Shown piece by piece: positions 9,588-19,401 of a DNA stretch of 38,004 nt. The position numbers and the translations under genes were made by a program. The stretch comes from Spirosoma fluviale (GTDB taxonomy: Bacteria; Bacteroidota; Bacteroidia; Cytophagales; Cyclobacteriaceae), in NCBI GenBank assembly GCA_945872775.1, contig CAMCBC010000005.1:1-38004 (forward strand). Reading direction: 5' to 3'. Position 1 is the stretch's first letter; each line of letters begins with the position of its first letter. The notes below the pieces were generated by a model, which saw nothing but the letters and a program-made list of their open reading frames with translations, had not been told where the DNA came from and did no database searches.

Positions 9588-9614
9588 AAAAACCGCCTTG
9601 TGCGGTTTTTTTTT
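9588..9614 (+). terminator. Intrinsic terminator downstream of the channel-like gene
   Basis: AAAAACCGC-cttgt-GCGGTTTTTTTTT. Confidence 0.88.
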
Positions 9615-9687
9615 GTTGTTTTGTGTACCAAATTCCCTGCTTCACCCTTCCTAGATTGGTGAACTTCATTCGTCCATCATTATTTCT

Positions 9688-11067
9688 ATGACCTGGCAAC
9701 TGATTAAAGATGCCCTTTCAGGTAAGGAGCAAGACTTTACCCGTCTTCCTTTGAAGACAGCCATATTTATTCTTGCCCTTCCCATGATCTTGGAAATGAT
9801 GATGGAGTCATCATTTGCCATTGTGGACCTATTTTTTGTGGCACAACTTGGGGAATACGCCATTGCTACGGTAGGATTGACCGAGTCGGTTATTGTGTTG
9901 ACTTATGCGCTGGGTTTTGGCTTGAGCATGGCTGCAACCGCCCTTGTGTCTCGGAGATTTGGGGAAAAAAATTACTCTGACGCAGGTTCAGCAACTTTCC
10001 AATTGTTAGTGATTGGGGCCTTAATTTCCATTGTGCTCGGGGTCTTGGGTTGGTTGTATGCAGCAGACCTACTCCGATTGATGGGTGCCGACGAACAACT
10101 CATTGAATCAGGGTCAAATTATGCCAAAATTGTATTTGCAGGGAATACGGCTATTCTTTTGCTTTTTTTATGCAATGGAGCTTTCCGAGGTGCAGGTCAA
10201 GCGCACCATGCGATGCGTTCCTTAATGATTGCGAATGGGCTCAACATTGTATTGGATCCCTTGTTGATTTTTGGAATTGGCTCTTGGGATGGGTATGGGT
10301 TAGATGGAGCGGCTATTGCCACTACTTTTGGTAGAAGCATGGGAGTTGTTTACCAGTTTTACCACCTATTCAATGGAAAGCACAAACTCAAAATCCTCAA
10401 GGAAAACATTGCGTTAAGCTGGGAGACGGTCAAAAAAATCGTTGAATTATCCTTGGGAGGAATGGGACAATCCTTGATCGATTCCTTATCCTGGGTAGCC
10501 TTGACTCGAATGAATGCGGAATTTGGTTCGGCGGCTTTGGCGGGCTATACCATTGCATTTCGGATTTTGATCTTCACCATTTTACCTGCCTGGGGATTAT
10601 CTGGTGCAGCGGCAACTTTGGTTGGGCAAAATCTTGGCGCCATGAAAACAAAGCGAGCCGAATTAGCCGTATGGCTGACAGTTCGTTACAATGTGATCTT
10701 CATGGCATCGGTTACGGGAATTTACCTGATTTTCAGCAAGCAATTGGTTGGATTGTTTACCAGTATTCCGGAGGTCGGTGAAGTGGCTGCTCAGGGCTTG
10801 TGGGTGATTGCGCTAGGCTACGTTTTTTTTGCGATTGGGATGGTGCTTACCCAAGCATTTAATGGAGCAGGAGACACCAAGACCCCCGCTTGGATCAATG
10901 CCGTAGTATTGCTGGGTGTCGAAGTTCCAATGGCTTACTTGCTCGCTTTTCCTCTAGAATTGGGCTATTTGGGTATATTTATTGCCATTGCAACCTGCCA
11001 TTCTCTGCATGCGCTTGTTGCGCTTTACTTTTTCAGAAAAGGGAAATGGAAATTGAACAAGGTTTAA
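9688..11067 (+). CDS. MATE family efflux transporter
   Basis: 12-TM-like hydrophobic protein; VDLFFVAQLGEYAIATVGLTES; ALVSRRFGEKNY; FNGAGDTKTPAWIN; VGQNLGAMKTKRAELAVW. Confidence 0.93.
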   Translation: MTWQLIKDALSGKEQDFTRLPLKTAIFILALPMILEMMMESSFAIVDLFFVAQLGEYAIATVGLTESVIVLTYALGFGLSMAATALVSRRFGEKNYSDAGSATFQLLVIGALISIVLGVLGWLYAADLLRLMGADEQLIESGSNYAKIVFAGNTAILLLFLCNGAFRGAGQAHHAMRSLMIANGLNIVLDPLLIFGIGSWDGYGLDGAAIATTFGRSMGVVYQFYHLFNGKHKLKILKENIALSWETVKKIVELSLGGMGQSLIDSLSWVALTRMNAEFGSAALAGYTIAFRILIFTILPAWGLSGAAATLVGQNLGAMKTKRAELAVWLTVRYNVIFMASVTGIYLIFSKQLVGLFTSIPEVGEVAAQGLWVIALGYVFFAIGMVLTQAFNGAGDTKTPAWINAVVLLGVEVPMAYLLAFPLELGYLGIFIAIATCHSLHALVALYFFRKGKWKLNKV

Positions 11068-11117
11068 ATCCTTGATGATTTTTGAGGGGCTTCTAACAGA
11101 TTTGAATCAAGGGTAAA

Positions 11118-12221
11118 TTACCGCGCTCCTTCAGCATGGTCTACCACTTGGCCATCCAAACTCAAGTAGCTCCCCATGCAATCTGCCGTCATGCAGGAAT
11201 GCACAGGCAAGATCCCTAGCAAATCACCCACTTGCACGGATGCCAATAGCTCGTCCGAAGCCTGAACGATCCCATGTTCCTGGGAAATGCTTTTCACGAA
11301 GGAACGGTGGCTTGGAATGCTCCAGCTTTTCTCGTGCAGCATGACAATCTCCCCGAAATTTTTGCTTCCGTCTTCGTTGATCAGGACATCTTTTGCCAAG
11401 TGAACTCCTCCACCATGAATGAGGATCTCCTTTCGATCTTTTCGAATGTCTACTACTGGTACTGCTAAGCAAACGGCAATGTCTTCTTTGGTGCAGCTGC
11501 CTAACTGCACTTGCATCAGATCAAAAAACACAAAATTTCCAGGGCCCAATTCATCAACCTCTCCAAATTCACTTCGAACGGCACATCCCGGCGTATCGCC
11601 TAGGCGAGTCACTAAGTTGGGGTAGCGATGCAGGTACTTTGCTTTCATTTTGGCAAGTGCCTCTTGACTTTCCAAATGGATTTTACCCGTGTCTTTTCCG
11701 TAATAGGTATGCCCAGGATGGATGTAAAAGCCTTTAAATTTTAAGAATTCACTTCCATCCGCTTGGCTTAAAATCGCTTCCAGCTCAGCTTCTTGGGTCT
11801 CTTGAATGCCTGTTCGCCCATAGCCTGCATCCAGTTCCACAAAGAATTCCACCTTTTCGGTCAGACCCTCAGCAAGCGCTTTTGCCGTAGCTGCATTGAC
11901 TACTTGTACCGAAATCCCTTGCTTTGCTGCGATTCGATTGAGTCTTGGGATTTCACGGATATTGAAAGGAAAAGCGATGTGAATGGAATCCCAGCCTTGA
12001 CCGCAGAGGTATTCGGCTAAGGATATGGAGGAAGCTGTTACCTCCTGGATGCCGTACTCTTTTGCCCAATTCCCAATGGTACGGGATTGGGCAGTTTTCC
12101 AGTGAGGAACCAACTTTTTACCGAGTGCCTGTACTTTATTGGCCATCTTTTTTAGATTGGCTCGGGTGATTTTTTCGTCGATAAGGAGGGTAGGAGATGC
12201 GATCTGCTCGAGGTAGGACAT
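11118..12221 (-). CDS. D-TA family PLP-dependent enzyme (D-threonine aldolase-like / alanine racemase N-domain)
   Basis: TPTLLID-like start (SPTLLIDEKITRANLKKMA); PHWKTAQS; VELDAGYGRTG; YIHPGHTYYGKD; C-terminal HSCMTADCMG Zn-site-like H-x-C motif. Confidence 0.9.
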   Translation of the reverse strand: MSYLEQIASPTLLIDEKITRANLKKMANKVQALGKKLVPHWKTAQSRTIGNWAKEYGIQEVTASSISLAEYLCGQGWDSIHIAFPFNIREIPRLNRIAAKQGISVQVVNAATAKALAEGLTEKVEFFVELDAGYGRTGIQETQEAELEAILSQADGSEFLKFKGFYIHPGHTYYGKDTGKIHLESQEALAKMKAKYLHRYPNLVTRLGDTPGCAVRSEFGEVDELGPGNFVFFDLMQVQLGSCTKEDIAVCLAVPVVDIRKDRKEILIHGGGVHLAKDVLINEDGSKNFGEIVMLHEKSWSIPSHRSFVKSISQEHGIVQASDELLASVQVGDLLGILPVHSCMTADCMGSYLSLDGQVVDHAEGAR

Positions 12222-12450
12222 GGAGATGGGGTTCTAAAAACGAATATAAAAAGAATCTTCCGTATTCATTTCCCACAAACTAGAATCCAACTAGCGTAAA
12301 AAATCATCCCAAATACCAGGCAAAGCTTTTTGTCAAAAACGCAAATACCCGTGCATAAGCCAGTCAATTCTATTAAATTTGTGGCTTGCATTTGTATTTA
12401 TTTCACAGATGTACTCCAACTAGTTTTAGCCACTGTACCGACAATCTTCC

Positions 12451-15075
12451 ATGGAAGCCAAAAAAATCAGAAGTACGTATATCGAGTTTTTCCAATCCAA
12501 GCAGCATCAGTACGTTCCTTCTTCTCCCATTGTAGTTAAAAACGATCCCACGTTGATGTTTACCAACGCGGGGATGAATCAATTCAAAGATGCTTTTTTA
12601 GGCAATGAGGTGGCCAAATTCCCCCGAGTAGCCAATTCTCAAAAATGTCTTCGAGTAAGTGGGAAGCACAACGATTTGGAGGAAGTGGGGGTAGATACCT
12701 ACCACCACACCATGTTTGAAATGTTGGGGAACTGGTCTTTTGGAGATTATTTCAAAAAAGAAGCCATAGAATGGGCTTGGGAACTGTTGACCGATGTTTA
12801 CAAGTTGCCCAAAGACCTATTATACGTATCCGTATTCCAAGGAGATGCTGGAGACAATCTAGCCAAGGACCAAGAGGCCTATGACCTATGGAAAAATATA
12901 GTGGCAGAGGATCGCATCATCATGGGTTCAAAGAAGGATAACTTCTGGGAAATGGGAGATACCGGTCCTTGTGGTCCTTGCTCCGAGATCCATGTTGACT
13001 TACGGTCAGCTTCTGAAAGAGCTGCTATTCCAGGTCGTGAGTTGGTCAACAACGACCACCCGCAGGTGATTGAGATTTGGAACTTGGTATTTATGCAGTT
13101 CAATCGTCTATCTGACGGAAGTTTGAAACCACTTCCTGCTACGCATGTGGATACAGGAATGGGCTTTGAGCGTTTGGTACGAGCGATTCAACACAAATCC
13201 TCCAACTACGATACCGATTTGTTTATGCCTTTTATCGCTGCATTGGAGCGTAAATCAAGCAAATCTTATGGTAAAGACGAGCCTACAGACATTGCCTTCC
13301 GGGTAATTGTAGATCACATCCGAGCGATATCTTTTACCATTGCCGATGGACAAATTCCATCCAACAACAAGGCGGGCTATGTGATCCGAAGAATTTTAAG
13401 AAGAGCAGTGCGTTACGGATATACCTTCCTAGGTTTCCAAAAGCCATTTTTATTTGAATTGACACCGCTGATCGCTGAGAATTTTGGAGATATTTTTCCA
13501 GAAGTTCGTGCGCAGCAGGAATTTATTGCCAAGGTTATTCAAGAGGAAGAGGCTTCTTTCTTGCGTACGCTGGACAATGGACTTCGGATGTTGGATGGCA
13601 TCAAGGTAGATTTACTAGCCACCAACCAGCAGGTGATCTCTGGAAAGACTGCCTTTGAGTTGTACGATACCTACGGATTCCCATTAGATCTCACGTCCCT
13701 CATCGCCCGTGAAAATGGATTTTCAGTCGATGAAATAGGCTTTGCAGAAGAAATGGAGAAGCAAAAGACCCGTTCCCGAGCTGCTTCTGAGCAAGATACC
13801 GGAGATTGGGTGATGGTGCAAGAGGATTCAGGAGTGGAATTTGTCGGGTACGACATGCTGGATACCTATTCGCACATTGTTAAATACCGTACCATTACCG
13901 ACAAAAAAGGTGATCGATTCCAACTGGTATTGGATCGAACACCATTTTATGCAGAGAGTGGGGGGCAAATCGGAGATACAGGTTGGTTGAAGACCGATGC
14001 GGAACAAATTCGTGTTTTGGATACCAAAAAAGAGAATGACTTGATTGTTCATTTTGTAGAGAAACTTCCTCAGCATCCTGAAGCGCAGTTTTTTGCCGTG
14101 GTGGATCGGGAGAAGCGTCAGCTCATCATGAACAACCATACTGCCACGCACCTGCTTCAATCTGCGCTCAAGTCCGTATTAGGGGAGCACATCCAACAGC
14201 GTGGATCTTTGGTCAATGAGCATCTGCTTCGCTTTGATTTTTCCCACTTTGGGAAGATGACTGAAGAAGAGATCGCGCAAGTGGAGGCCATTGTTAATGC
14301 CAAAGTGCGTGAAAATATCTCCTTGATCGAGCAGCGCAATGTGCCTATTGAAGATGCTAAAAAGCTAGGTGCGACAGCCTTATTTGGGGAAAAATACGGG
14401 GATTTTGTTCGAGTGATCACGTTTGATCAAGATTTTTCAGTGGAACTTTGTGGAGGTACTCACGTGTCCCAAACGAGCCAAATCGGATTATTTAAAATCA
14501 GCAGTGAAGGGTCCATTTCCTCTGGAGTTCGTCGTATTGAAGCGATCACTTCCACGGCTGCTGAGCAGTATTTGCGTGAGCAGGAAGCCTTGGTGAAGGA
14601 AATTCAGGAGCTGCTAAAGAATCCAAGAGATCTGGTCAAAGCGGTGGAATCCTTGGTTCAAGAGCGAAACGACTTGAGAAAAGAACTGGAGCAGTTGCAA
14701 TTGGAAAAGTCCGCGGGCATCAAGGAGCAGCTAAAGGGACAGTTTGTACAGAAAGATAGCATGCAAGTATTGATTGCTGCAGTAACACTTCCCAATGCCG
14801 ACTTTTTGAAGAAGTTGGTGTATGAATTGAAAAATGAGGTGGCGAATGCCTGTATCGTGTTGGCAGCAACCATAGAGGACAAGCCTCAGGTCGCAGTCTT
14901 TATTGATGAGTCCTTGTTGGAGGCAACTGGCTTGCATGCAGGAAACCTCGTTCGTGAACTTGCCAAAGAAATCCAAGGTGGAGGAGGAGGGCAGCCCTTC
15001 TTTGCAACTGCTGGAGGGAAGGACCTTGCTGGTTTGCCCCAGGTGGTTGCCAAAGCGAAGTCTATTTTATTGTAA
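12451..15075 (+). CDS. alaS: Alanyl-tRNA synthetase
   Basis: NDPTLMFTNAGMNQFKDAFLG; GDTGPCGPCSEIH; HTATHLLQSALKSVLG; CGGTHVSQTSQIG; C-terminal GGGGGQPFFATAGGKD. Confidence 0.99.
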   Translation: MEAKKIRSTYIEFFQSKQHQYVPSSPIVVKNDPTLMFTNAGMNQFKDAFLGNEVAKFPRVANSQKCLRVSGKHNDLEEVGVDTYHHTMFEMLGNWSFGDYFKKEAIEWAWELLTDVYKLPKDLLYVSVFQGDAGDNLAKDQEAYDLWKNIVAEDRIIMGSKKDNFWEMGDTGPCGPCSEIHVDLRSASERAAIPGRELVNNDHPQVIEIWNLVFMQFNRLSDGSLKPLPATHVDTGMGFERLVRAIQHKSSNYDTDLFMPFIAALERKSSKSYGKDEPTDIAFRVIVDHIRAISFTIADGQIPSNNKAGYVIRRILRRAVRYGYTFLGFQKPFLFELTPLIAENFGDIFPEVRAQQEFIAKVIQEEEASFLRTLDNGLRMLDGIKVDLLATNQQVISGKTAFELYDTYGFPLDLTSLIARENGFSVDEIGFAEEMEKQKTRSRAASEQDTGDWVMVQEDSGVEFVGYDMLDTYSHIVKYRTITDKKGDRFQLVLDRTPFYAESGGQIGDTGWLKTDAEQIRVLDTKKENDLIVHFVEKLPQHPEAQFFAVVDREKRQLIMNNHTATHLLQSALKSVLGEHIQQRGSLVNEHLLRFDFSHFGKMTEEEIAQVEAIVNAKVRENISLIEQRNVPIEDAKKLGATALFGEKYGDFVRVITFDQDFSVELCGGTHVSQTSQIGLFKISSEGSISSGVRRIEAITSTAAEQYLREQEALVKEIQELLKNPRDLVKAVESLVQERNDLRKELEQLQLEKSAGIKEQLKGQFVQKDSMQVLIAAVTLPNADFLKKLVYELKNEVANACIVLAATIEDKPQVAVFIDESLLEATGLHAGNLVRELAKEIQGGGGGQPFFATAGGKDLAGLPQVVAKAKSILL

Positions 15076-15092
15076 TTGAAAGTAGTAGCGTC

Positions 15093-16553
15093 ATGTTGTC
15101 CAAAGAACTTGCAGTTAAGTACCAATTGGTAGTAGGACTGGAAGTGCATGCGCAACTGGCAACTTCCAGTAAATTATTTGCTGAAGATGCGATTGGCTTC
15201 GGGGCAGATCCCAATACCCAGGTTTCTGTGATTTCTTTGGGACATCCTGGCACCCTCCCCAAACTCAATATGCGGGCAGTTGAATTTGCTGTAAGGATGG
15301 GTTTGGCCTGTGAGTGCAGGATCAACCGCCACTCAAGTTTTGATCGGAAGAATTATTTTTATCCAGACCTACCCAAGGGCTACCAAATCACACAGGACAA
15401 GGAGCCGATTTGCCTAGGGGGCAAGGTGCCACTCATTTTAGAGGATGGAAGTGAATTAGATGTTCAGCTGAATCGGATTCATTTGGAAGAGGATGCAGGG
15501 AAACTAATTCATGCTCCTGGAAAGGAAGAGAGTTGGGTGGATTTCAATCGTGCAGGAACGGCTTTAATTGAGATTGTGACCGAGCCTTGCCTTCGATCTT
15601 CCGAGGAGGCAGTTGCTTTTTTGAATGAAGTGAGAAAGCTGGTGATGTATTTGGGGATTTGTGATGGATCAATGGAAGAAGGGTCCCTGCGCTGCGATGC
15701 CAATGTATCGGTTAGACTTCGTGGAGCAGAAACACTTGGAAAGAAAGTGGAAGTCAAGAACATGAACTCTTTCCGCAATTTGGGTCGTGCCATTGATTAT
15801 GAATACGAGCGTCAAGTAGGTTTGCTCGAAGGGGGAACTGCCGTTATTTCTGAGACGCGCACCTTTGATGCGGATGGGGGTTGTACTAGCAGTATGCGAA
15901 CCAAGGAAGAACTGAACGATTACCGGTATTTTCCGGATCCTGACTTGCCTCCAGTTTTACTTACTGAAGAATGGATCGGATCGGTAAGCGTGCAGCTGCC
16001 TGCCTTGCCACATGCCTTGTATCGAAAATTTAGGGAAATCTATGGATTGCCGAGATACGATGCTGCCTTGCTCACAGAAAGTAAGGAGATGGCTCTCTTT
16101 TTTGATACGCTTTGCAGCAAGACTAGACACTACAAAGCAGCTTCCAATTGGATGATGGGACCAATGAAGTCACATGCAAATGAGACAGGTACTTCTTTCG
16201 CCGATTTTCCGCTGAAAGTGGAGGTAATTGCCCAGCTAATCGAATTGGTAGAGGAGGGGCAAGTTTCTTTCTCGGTTGCAGCTCAAAAGATTTATCCTGA
16301 ACTTATCATTAATCCAGGAGTTACACCTTTGGAAATTGCGCAGCGTCTCAACTTGATCCAAGAAAGTGATTCAAGCTACCTAAACCCATTGGCTAAGGAG
16401 GTGCTTCTCGAAAATCCAGAAAAGGTAAAAGAGTTTAAGTCTGGAAAAAAAGGACTTTTGGGATTGTTTATGGGTGAATTAATGAAAAAATCAGGGGGGA
16501 AGGCAGACCCAAAAGTTGCTTCCCGTATTTTCAGTGAATTGTTAGCGAATTAA
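15093..16553 (+). CDS. gatB: Asp/Glu-tRNA amidotransferase subunit B
   Basis: VGLEVHAQLATSSKLF; RKNYFYPDLPKGYQITQ; GSLRCDANVSVR; EVKNMNSFRN; C-terminal YqeY-like tail GKKGLLGLFMGELMKKSGGKADPK. Confidence 0.98.
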   Translation: MLSKELAVKYQLVVGLEVHAQLATSSKLFAEDAIGFGADPNTQVSVISLGHPGTLPKLNMRAVEFAVRMGLACECRINRHSSFDRKNYFYPDLPKGYQITQDKEPICLGGKVPLILEDGSELDVQLNRIHLEEDAGKLIHAPGKEESWVDFNRAGTALIEIVTEPCLRSSEEAVAFLNEVRKLVMYLGICDGSMEEGSLRCDANVSVRLRGAETLGKKVEVKNMNSFRNLGRAIDYEYERQVGLLEGGTAVISETRTFDADGGCTSSMRTKEELNDYRYFPDPDLPPVLLTEEWIGSVSVQLPALPHALYRKFREIYGLPRYDAALLTESKEMALFFDTLCSKTRHYKAASNWMMGPMKSHANETGTSFADFPLKVEVIAQLIELVEEGQVSFSVAAQKIYPELIINPGVTPLEIAQRLNLIQESDSSYLNPLAKEVLLENPEKVKEFKSGKKGLLGLFMGELMKKSGGKADPKVASRIFSELLAN

Positions 16554-16556
16554 ACT

Positions 16557-17669
16557 ATGAAAAAATCTATGTTCGGAATTTTATTGAGTGCCACCATGGC
16601 CTTGTTTTCCTGCGGAAATGCAGATTCTGCAGGGGGCAAAGTGGTCATCACAGGAAATCTACAAAATGCTCCAGATGGAGTTGTGGTACTTTCCCAATAT
16701 ACAGACAGTAGACCGAAGGTATTGGACACCTTGGAAATCAAGTCTAATGGAGACTTTACCTACGAAATTGACTCTATTGGTACTCCGACATTTTATGAAT
16801 TGAACCTGTATGGGCAGCGTGTAGTCAAACTGGCGCTATTCAAAGAAAATGTGGATGTAAAGTTTAATTTTTCGGACCCAAATAGCCTTCAAATCGAAGG
16901 TTCCCAAGACAGCAAAGAAATGCTGAAGCTGGAAAAGCTCATGGAAGGATACCAGGCTCAAGTCAATCAGCTCAATGAGCGTTACTACGAGGCAATGAGC
17001 AAAAACGATGCGGAGGTAATTCGCCAAGTCCAACTAGATGCCATGGCCTTGGAATCCCAACAAGTGGTAAGCGTGAAGGAGATGATTGAGAGTATGGGTA
17101 CTTCATTTGCTTCCTTGGCAGCTATTGGGCTTTTAAATCCACAAAATGATTTTCTCTTTATTGATGGATTGATCACCAAGCTGAATGAGAATTACCCAGG
17201 AACCGCTTCAATTCTTCAGATGAAGCAGCAGCTGGATGAATTGAGAGCATTGGCAGTGGGGCAGGTTGCTCCTGATATCGTCCTTCCTGATCCGAGTGGA
17301 AAGACAACCAAGTTATCAGATTTGAGAGGTAAGTATGTGCTGATTGATTTTTGGGCGGCTTGGTGCAAGCCTTGTAGACAGGAAAACCCAAATGTCGTTC
17401 GCTTGTATTCCCAATACAATGCGAAGGGATTCGAAGTCTTTGGAGTTTCCTTGGATCGCTCCCGTGAGGATTGGGTCAAAGCGATTGCAGACGATCAATT
17501 GAATTGGACTCAGGTTTCAGATTTGCTGTACTTCAACTCTGCTGCTGCTGAGTTGTACCAAATTCAAGCCATTCCTGCTACTTATTTGATTGATCCAGAT
17601 GGTAAAATCATTGCCAAGGATTTGAGAGGACCAAGCCTCGAGGCCAAGTTGGCAGAACTCTTCGATTGA
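16557..17669 (+). CDS. TlpA-family thiol:disulfide oxidoreductase lipoprotein with N-terminal DUF4369-like region
   Basis: Lipobox MKKSMFGILLSATMALFSCGN; thioredoxin-fold VLIDFWAAWCKPCRQENPNVVRLY (WCxxC); IPATYLIDPDGKIIAKDLRG. Confidence 0.9.
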   Translation: MKKSMFGILLSATMALFSCGNADSAGGKVVITGNLQNAPDGVVVLSQYTDSRPKVLDTLEIKSNGDFTYEIDSIGTPTFYELNLYGQRVVKLALFKENVDVKFNFSDPNSLQIEGSQDSKEMLKLEKLMEGYQAQVNQLNERYYEAMSKNDAEVIRQVQLDAMALESQQVVSVKEMIESMGTSFASLAAIGLLNPQNDFLFIDGLITKLNENYPGTASILQMKQQLDELRALAVGQVAPDIVLPDPSGKTTKLSDLRGKYVLIDFWAAWCKPCRQENPNVVRLYSQYNAKGFEVFGVSLDRSREDWVKAIADDQLNWTQVSDLLYFNSAAAELYQIQAIPATYLIDPDGKIIAKDLRGPSLEAKLAELFD

Positions 17670-17686
17670 GGAATTTTAAAAAATAA

Positions 17687-17756
17687 AAATCCTTCTATTC
17701 GAAACGATTCCATGCGGGTTAAAACCTAAATGGACTGGTTGCGAATGGAAGGATTT
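17687..17756 (+). other. Long structured RNA-like inverted repeat (15-bp stem) downstream of the tlpA-like gene
   Basis: AAATCCTTCTATTCG (17687-17701) pairs with CGAATGGAAGGATTT (17742-17756). The single mismatch is a G.U pair only in plus-strand RNA. Possible inner pairings CCAT/ATGG and GGT/ACC. Confidence 0.5.
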
Positions 17757-17851
17757 CTGTTTTAAGGGCAATTAAAAAAAGTGAAAGAAGGAAAAAATTA
17801 CTGTGTAGTCCTTCTCTTAAAAATAGATTCATTTAAAAAAGAAATGTTAAA

Positions 17852-17875
17852 AGTTTTATCACCCGTTATAAAACT
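17852..17875. repeat. Short inverted repeat in AT-rich intergenic region
   Basis: AGTTTTAT-cacccgtt-ATAAAACT. Confidence 0.4.
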
Positions 17876-18203
17876 AATAAAAATATTTAAAAACCAAAAT
17901 AAATTTAAATTAAAATTAAAATAAAAAATTGTATTTAAATAAGAATTTAAAATCTATTTGTCCCTATTTTTTAATTTACTTTTGCCTTTATCGGCAAAAA
18001 GACAATTAATTGGCTGTTTTTGGGTCGATTAAATTCTTGGCAGAATCCAATGAAAAAAAAATATTTTTTTTGGCTCAGGCTGAATTTTTTTTCAAAGGCA
18101 GCTATTCCTTTGTTTTTTACCTGCTTTGGTCTAGGTCAATCCTTTATTTTTAGTCAAGTTCTTCTGAGAAAATTTTACCTTTGTGGCTCATACAATTCTT
18201 TAA

Positions 18204-19355
18204 ATGCCAAAGCTTCTCCTTCTTTCCACCGAGCCAATTACTTTTAAACTTTTACTCTCTGGTCAGCCTAAATTTATGAAAGAGGAAGGATGGGACCTGC
18301 TTCTCGTAAGTGCAGATGGGCGAGAAGTGCAATCCATTTGTCGCGCCGAAGGAGTACAACATGAGGTTATTCCCTTTGTGAAAGGGCTCAACTATGTGGA
18401 GGACTTTATTTGTTTTTGGCTGCTCTTTCAATTGATCCGAAAGGAAAGACCGGATGTAATTCATAGTTACGACTCCAAAACTGGGTTCTTGGGCATGCTT
18501 GCAGGTAACTTGGCTGGAATTCCGCATCGAATCCATAGCATCACTGAGATGCCTGTACATGCGAAAAACCCACAAAAGGGACTTACTTTCCTTGAAAAGT
18601 GGACTTTATCGAAAGCCACAAGCCTTTGGGTCAACTCCACAGGAATGCTTACGTATTTGACTAGCAATTCAGGAGTTGAAGCTTCCAAGTTTAAGCTGCT
18701 TGGAACTGGCTCTACCCTAGGAGTGGATTTGGAAAAATTCAATAGATTGGTTCTCAAAGAGAATCATTTGGTAGCAGCGACCATGCGCATTCTACCAGGA
18801 GAAAATGATTTCATTATTTTAGCTGTAGGAAAGCTGATTAAACGAAAAGGAATCGAAGACTTAGTTGCTGCTTTTTTAAAATCCAAGATTGTATCTAAAT
18901 CTAAATTGGTACTTATTGGGACCTTTGAACCAGAGGAGGAAGGTCTCAGTCAAGAAACTATACAAACGATTCGGGAACATCCGCGTGTTGTACAAATCGA
19001 TTGGACAGATCATGTGGAACACCACCTTGCCTTGGCAGATGTGTTGGTTCAGCCTTCGCATGAAGAAGGGTTTTCGAATGTTCTTTTGGAGGCGGCAGCC
19101 ATGCAAGTGCCTATTATTTGTTCCAACTGCATTGGGAATACCTCTTTCATCAAACAGCAAAAGACAGGCTTGGTTTTCCCAGTTGGAGAGCCCTCCGTAT
19201 TGAAAGAAGCCTTGGAGTTTGCCTTTGTGAAGCAGGATACGTTAGCAGGCTATGCGGATGCTCTCTTTGAAGAAGTTCAAGAGAAATATGACCGAAAAGT
19301 ATTGCGCAAGCTACAGGTAGATGCTTACAGTCAATTGCTAAAGAATCAAGATTAA
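18204..19355 (+). CDS. Glycosyltransferase family 4-like (GT1/GT4 fold)
   Basis: VGKLIKRKGIEDLVAAF; ADVLVQPSHEEGFSNVLLEAAAMQVPIICSNCIGN; KTGLVFPVGE. A TACCTTTG -7-like box at 18176-18183 lies upstream. Confidence 0.92.
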   Translation: MPKLLLLSTEPITFKLLLSGQPKFMKEEGWDLLLVSADGREVQSICRAEGVQHEVIPFVKGLNYVEDFICFWLLFQLIRKERPDVIHSYDSKTGFLGMLAGNLAGIPHRIHSITEMPVHAKNPQKGLTFLEKWTLSKATSLWVNSTGMLTYLTSNSGVEASKFKLLGTGSTLGVDLEKFNRLVLKENHLVAATMRILPGENDFIILAVGKLIKRKGIEDLVAAFLKSKIVSKSKLVLIGTFEPEEEGLSQETIQTIREHPRVVQIDWTDHVEHHLALADVLVQPSHEEGFSNVLLEAAAMQVPIICSNCIGNTSFIKQQKTGLVFPVGEPSVLKEALEFAFVKQDTLAGYADALFEEVQEKYDRKVLRKLQVDAYSQLLKNQD

Positions 19356-19401
19356 AGGGCACCATGGTACTGTTTTGTAAGCTAATTCTGTTTTGTAATC
19401 C

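Noticed and set aside
11070-11112. CCTTGAT...ATCAAGG inverted repeat between convergent MATE and D-TA genes as a terminator
   Set aside because: Only 7 bp with a ~29-nt loop and no T-run; too weak compared with the other terminators.
17670-18203. Phase-variable invertible promoter as in Bacteroides capsule loci
   Set aside because: The inverted repeats seen are close hairpins, not distant arms flanking a promoter, and no invertase gene is nearby.
18020-18247. 75-aa hydrophobic ORF (possible leader peptide) before the glycosyltransferase
   Set aside because: Lies in AT-rich leader sequence, overlaps the glycosyltransferase start by 44 bp, and the Phe/Lys-rich composition follows from A/T runs; no independent support.
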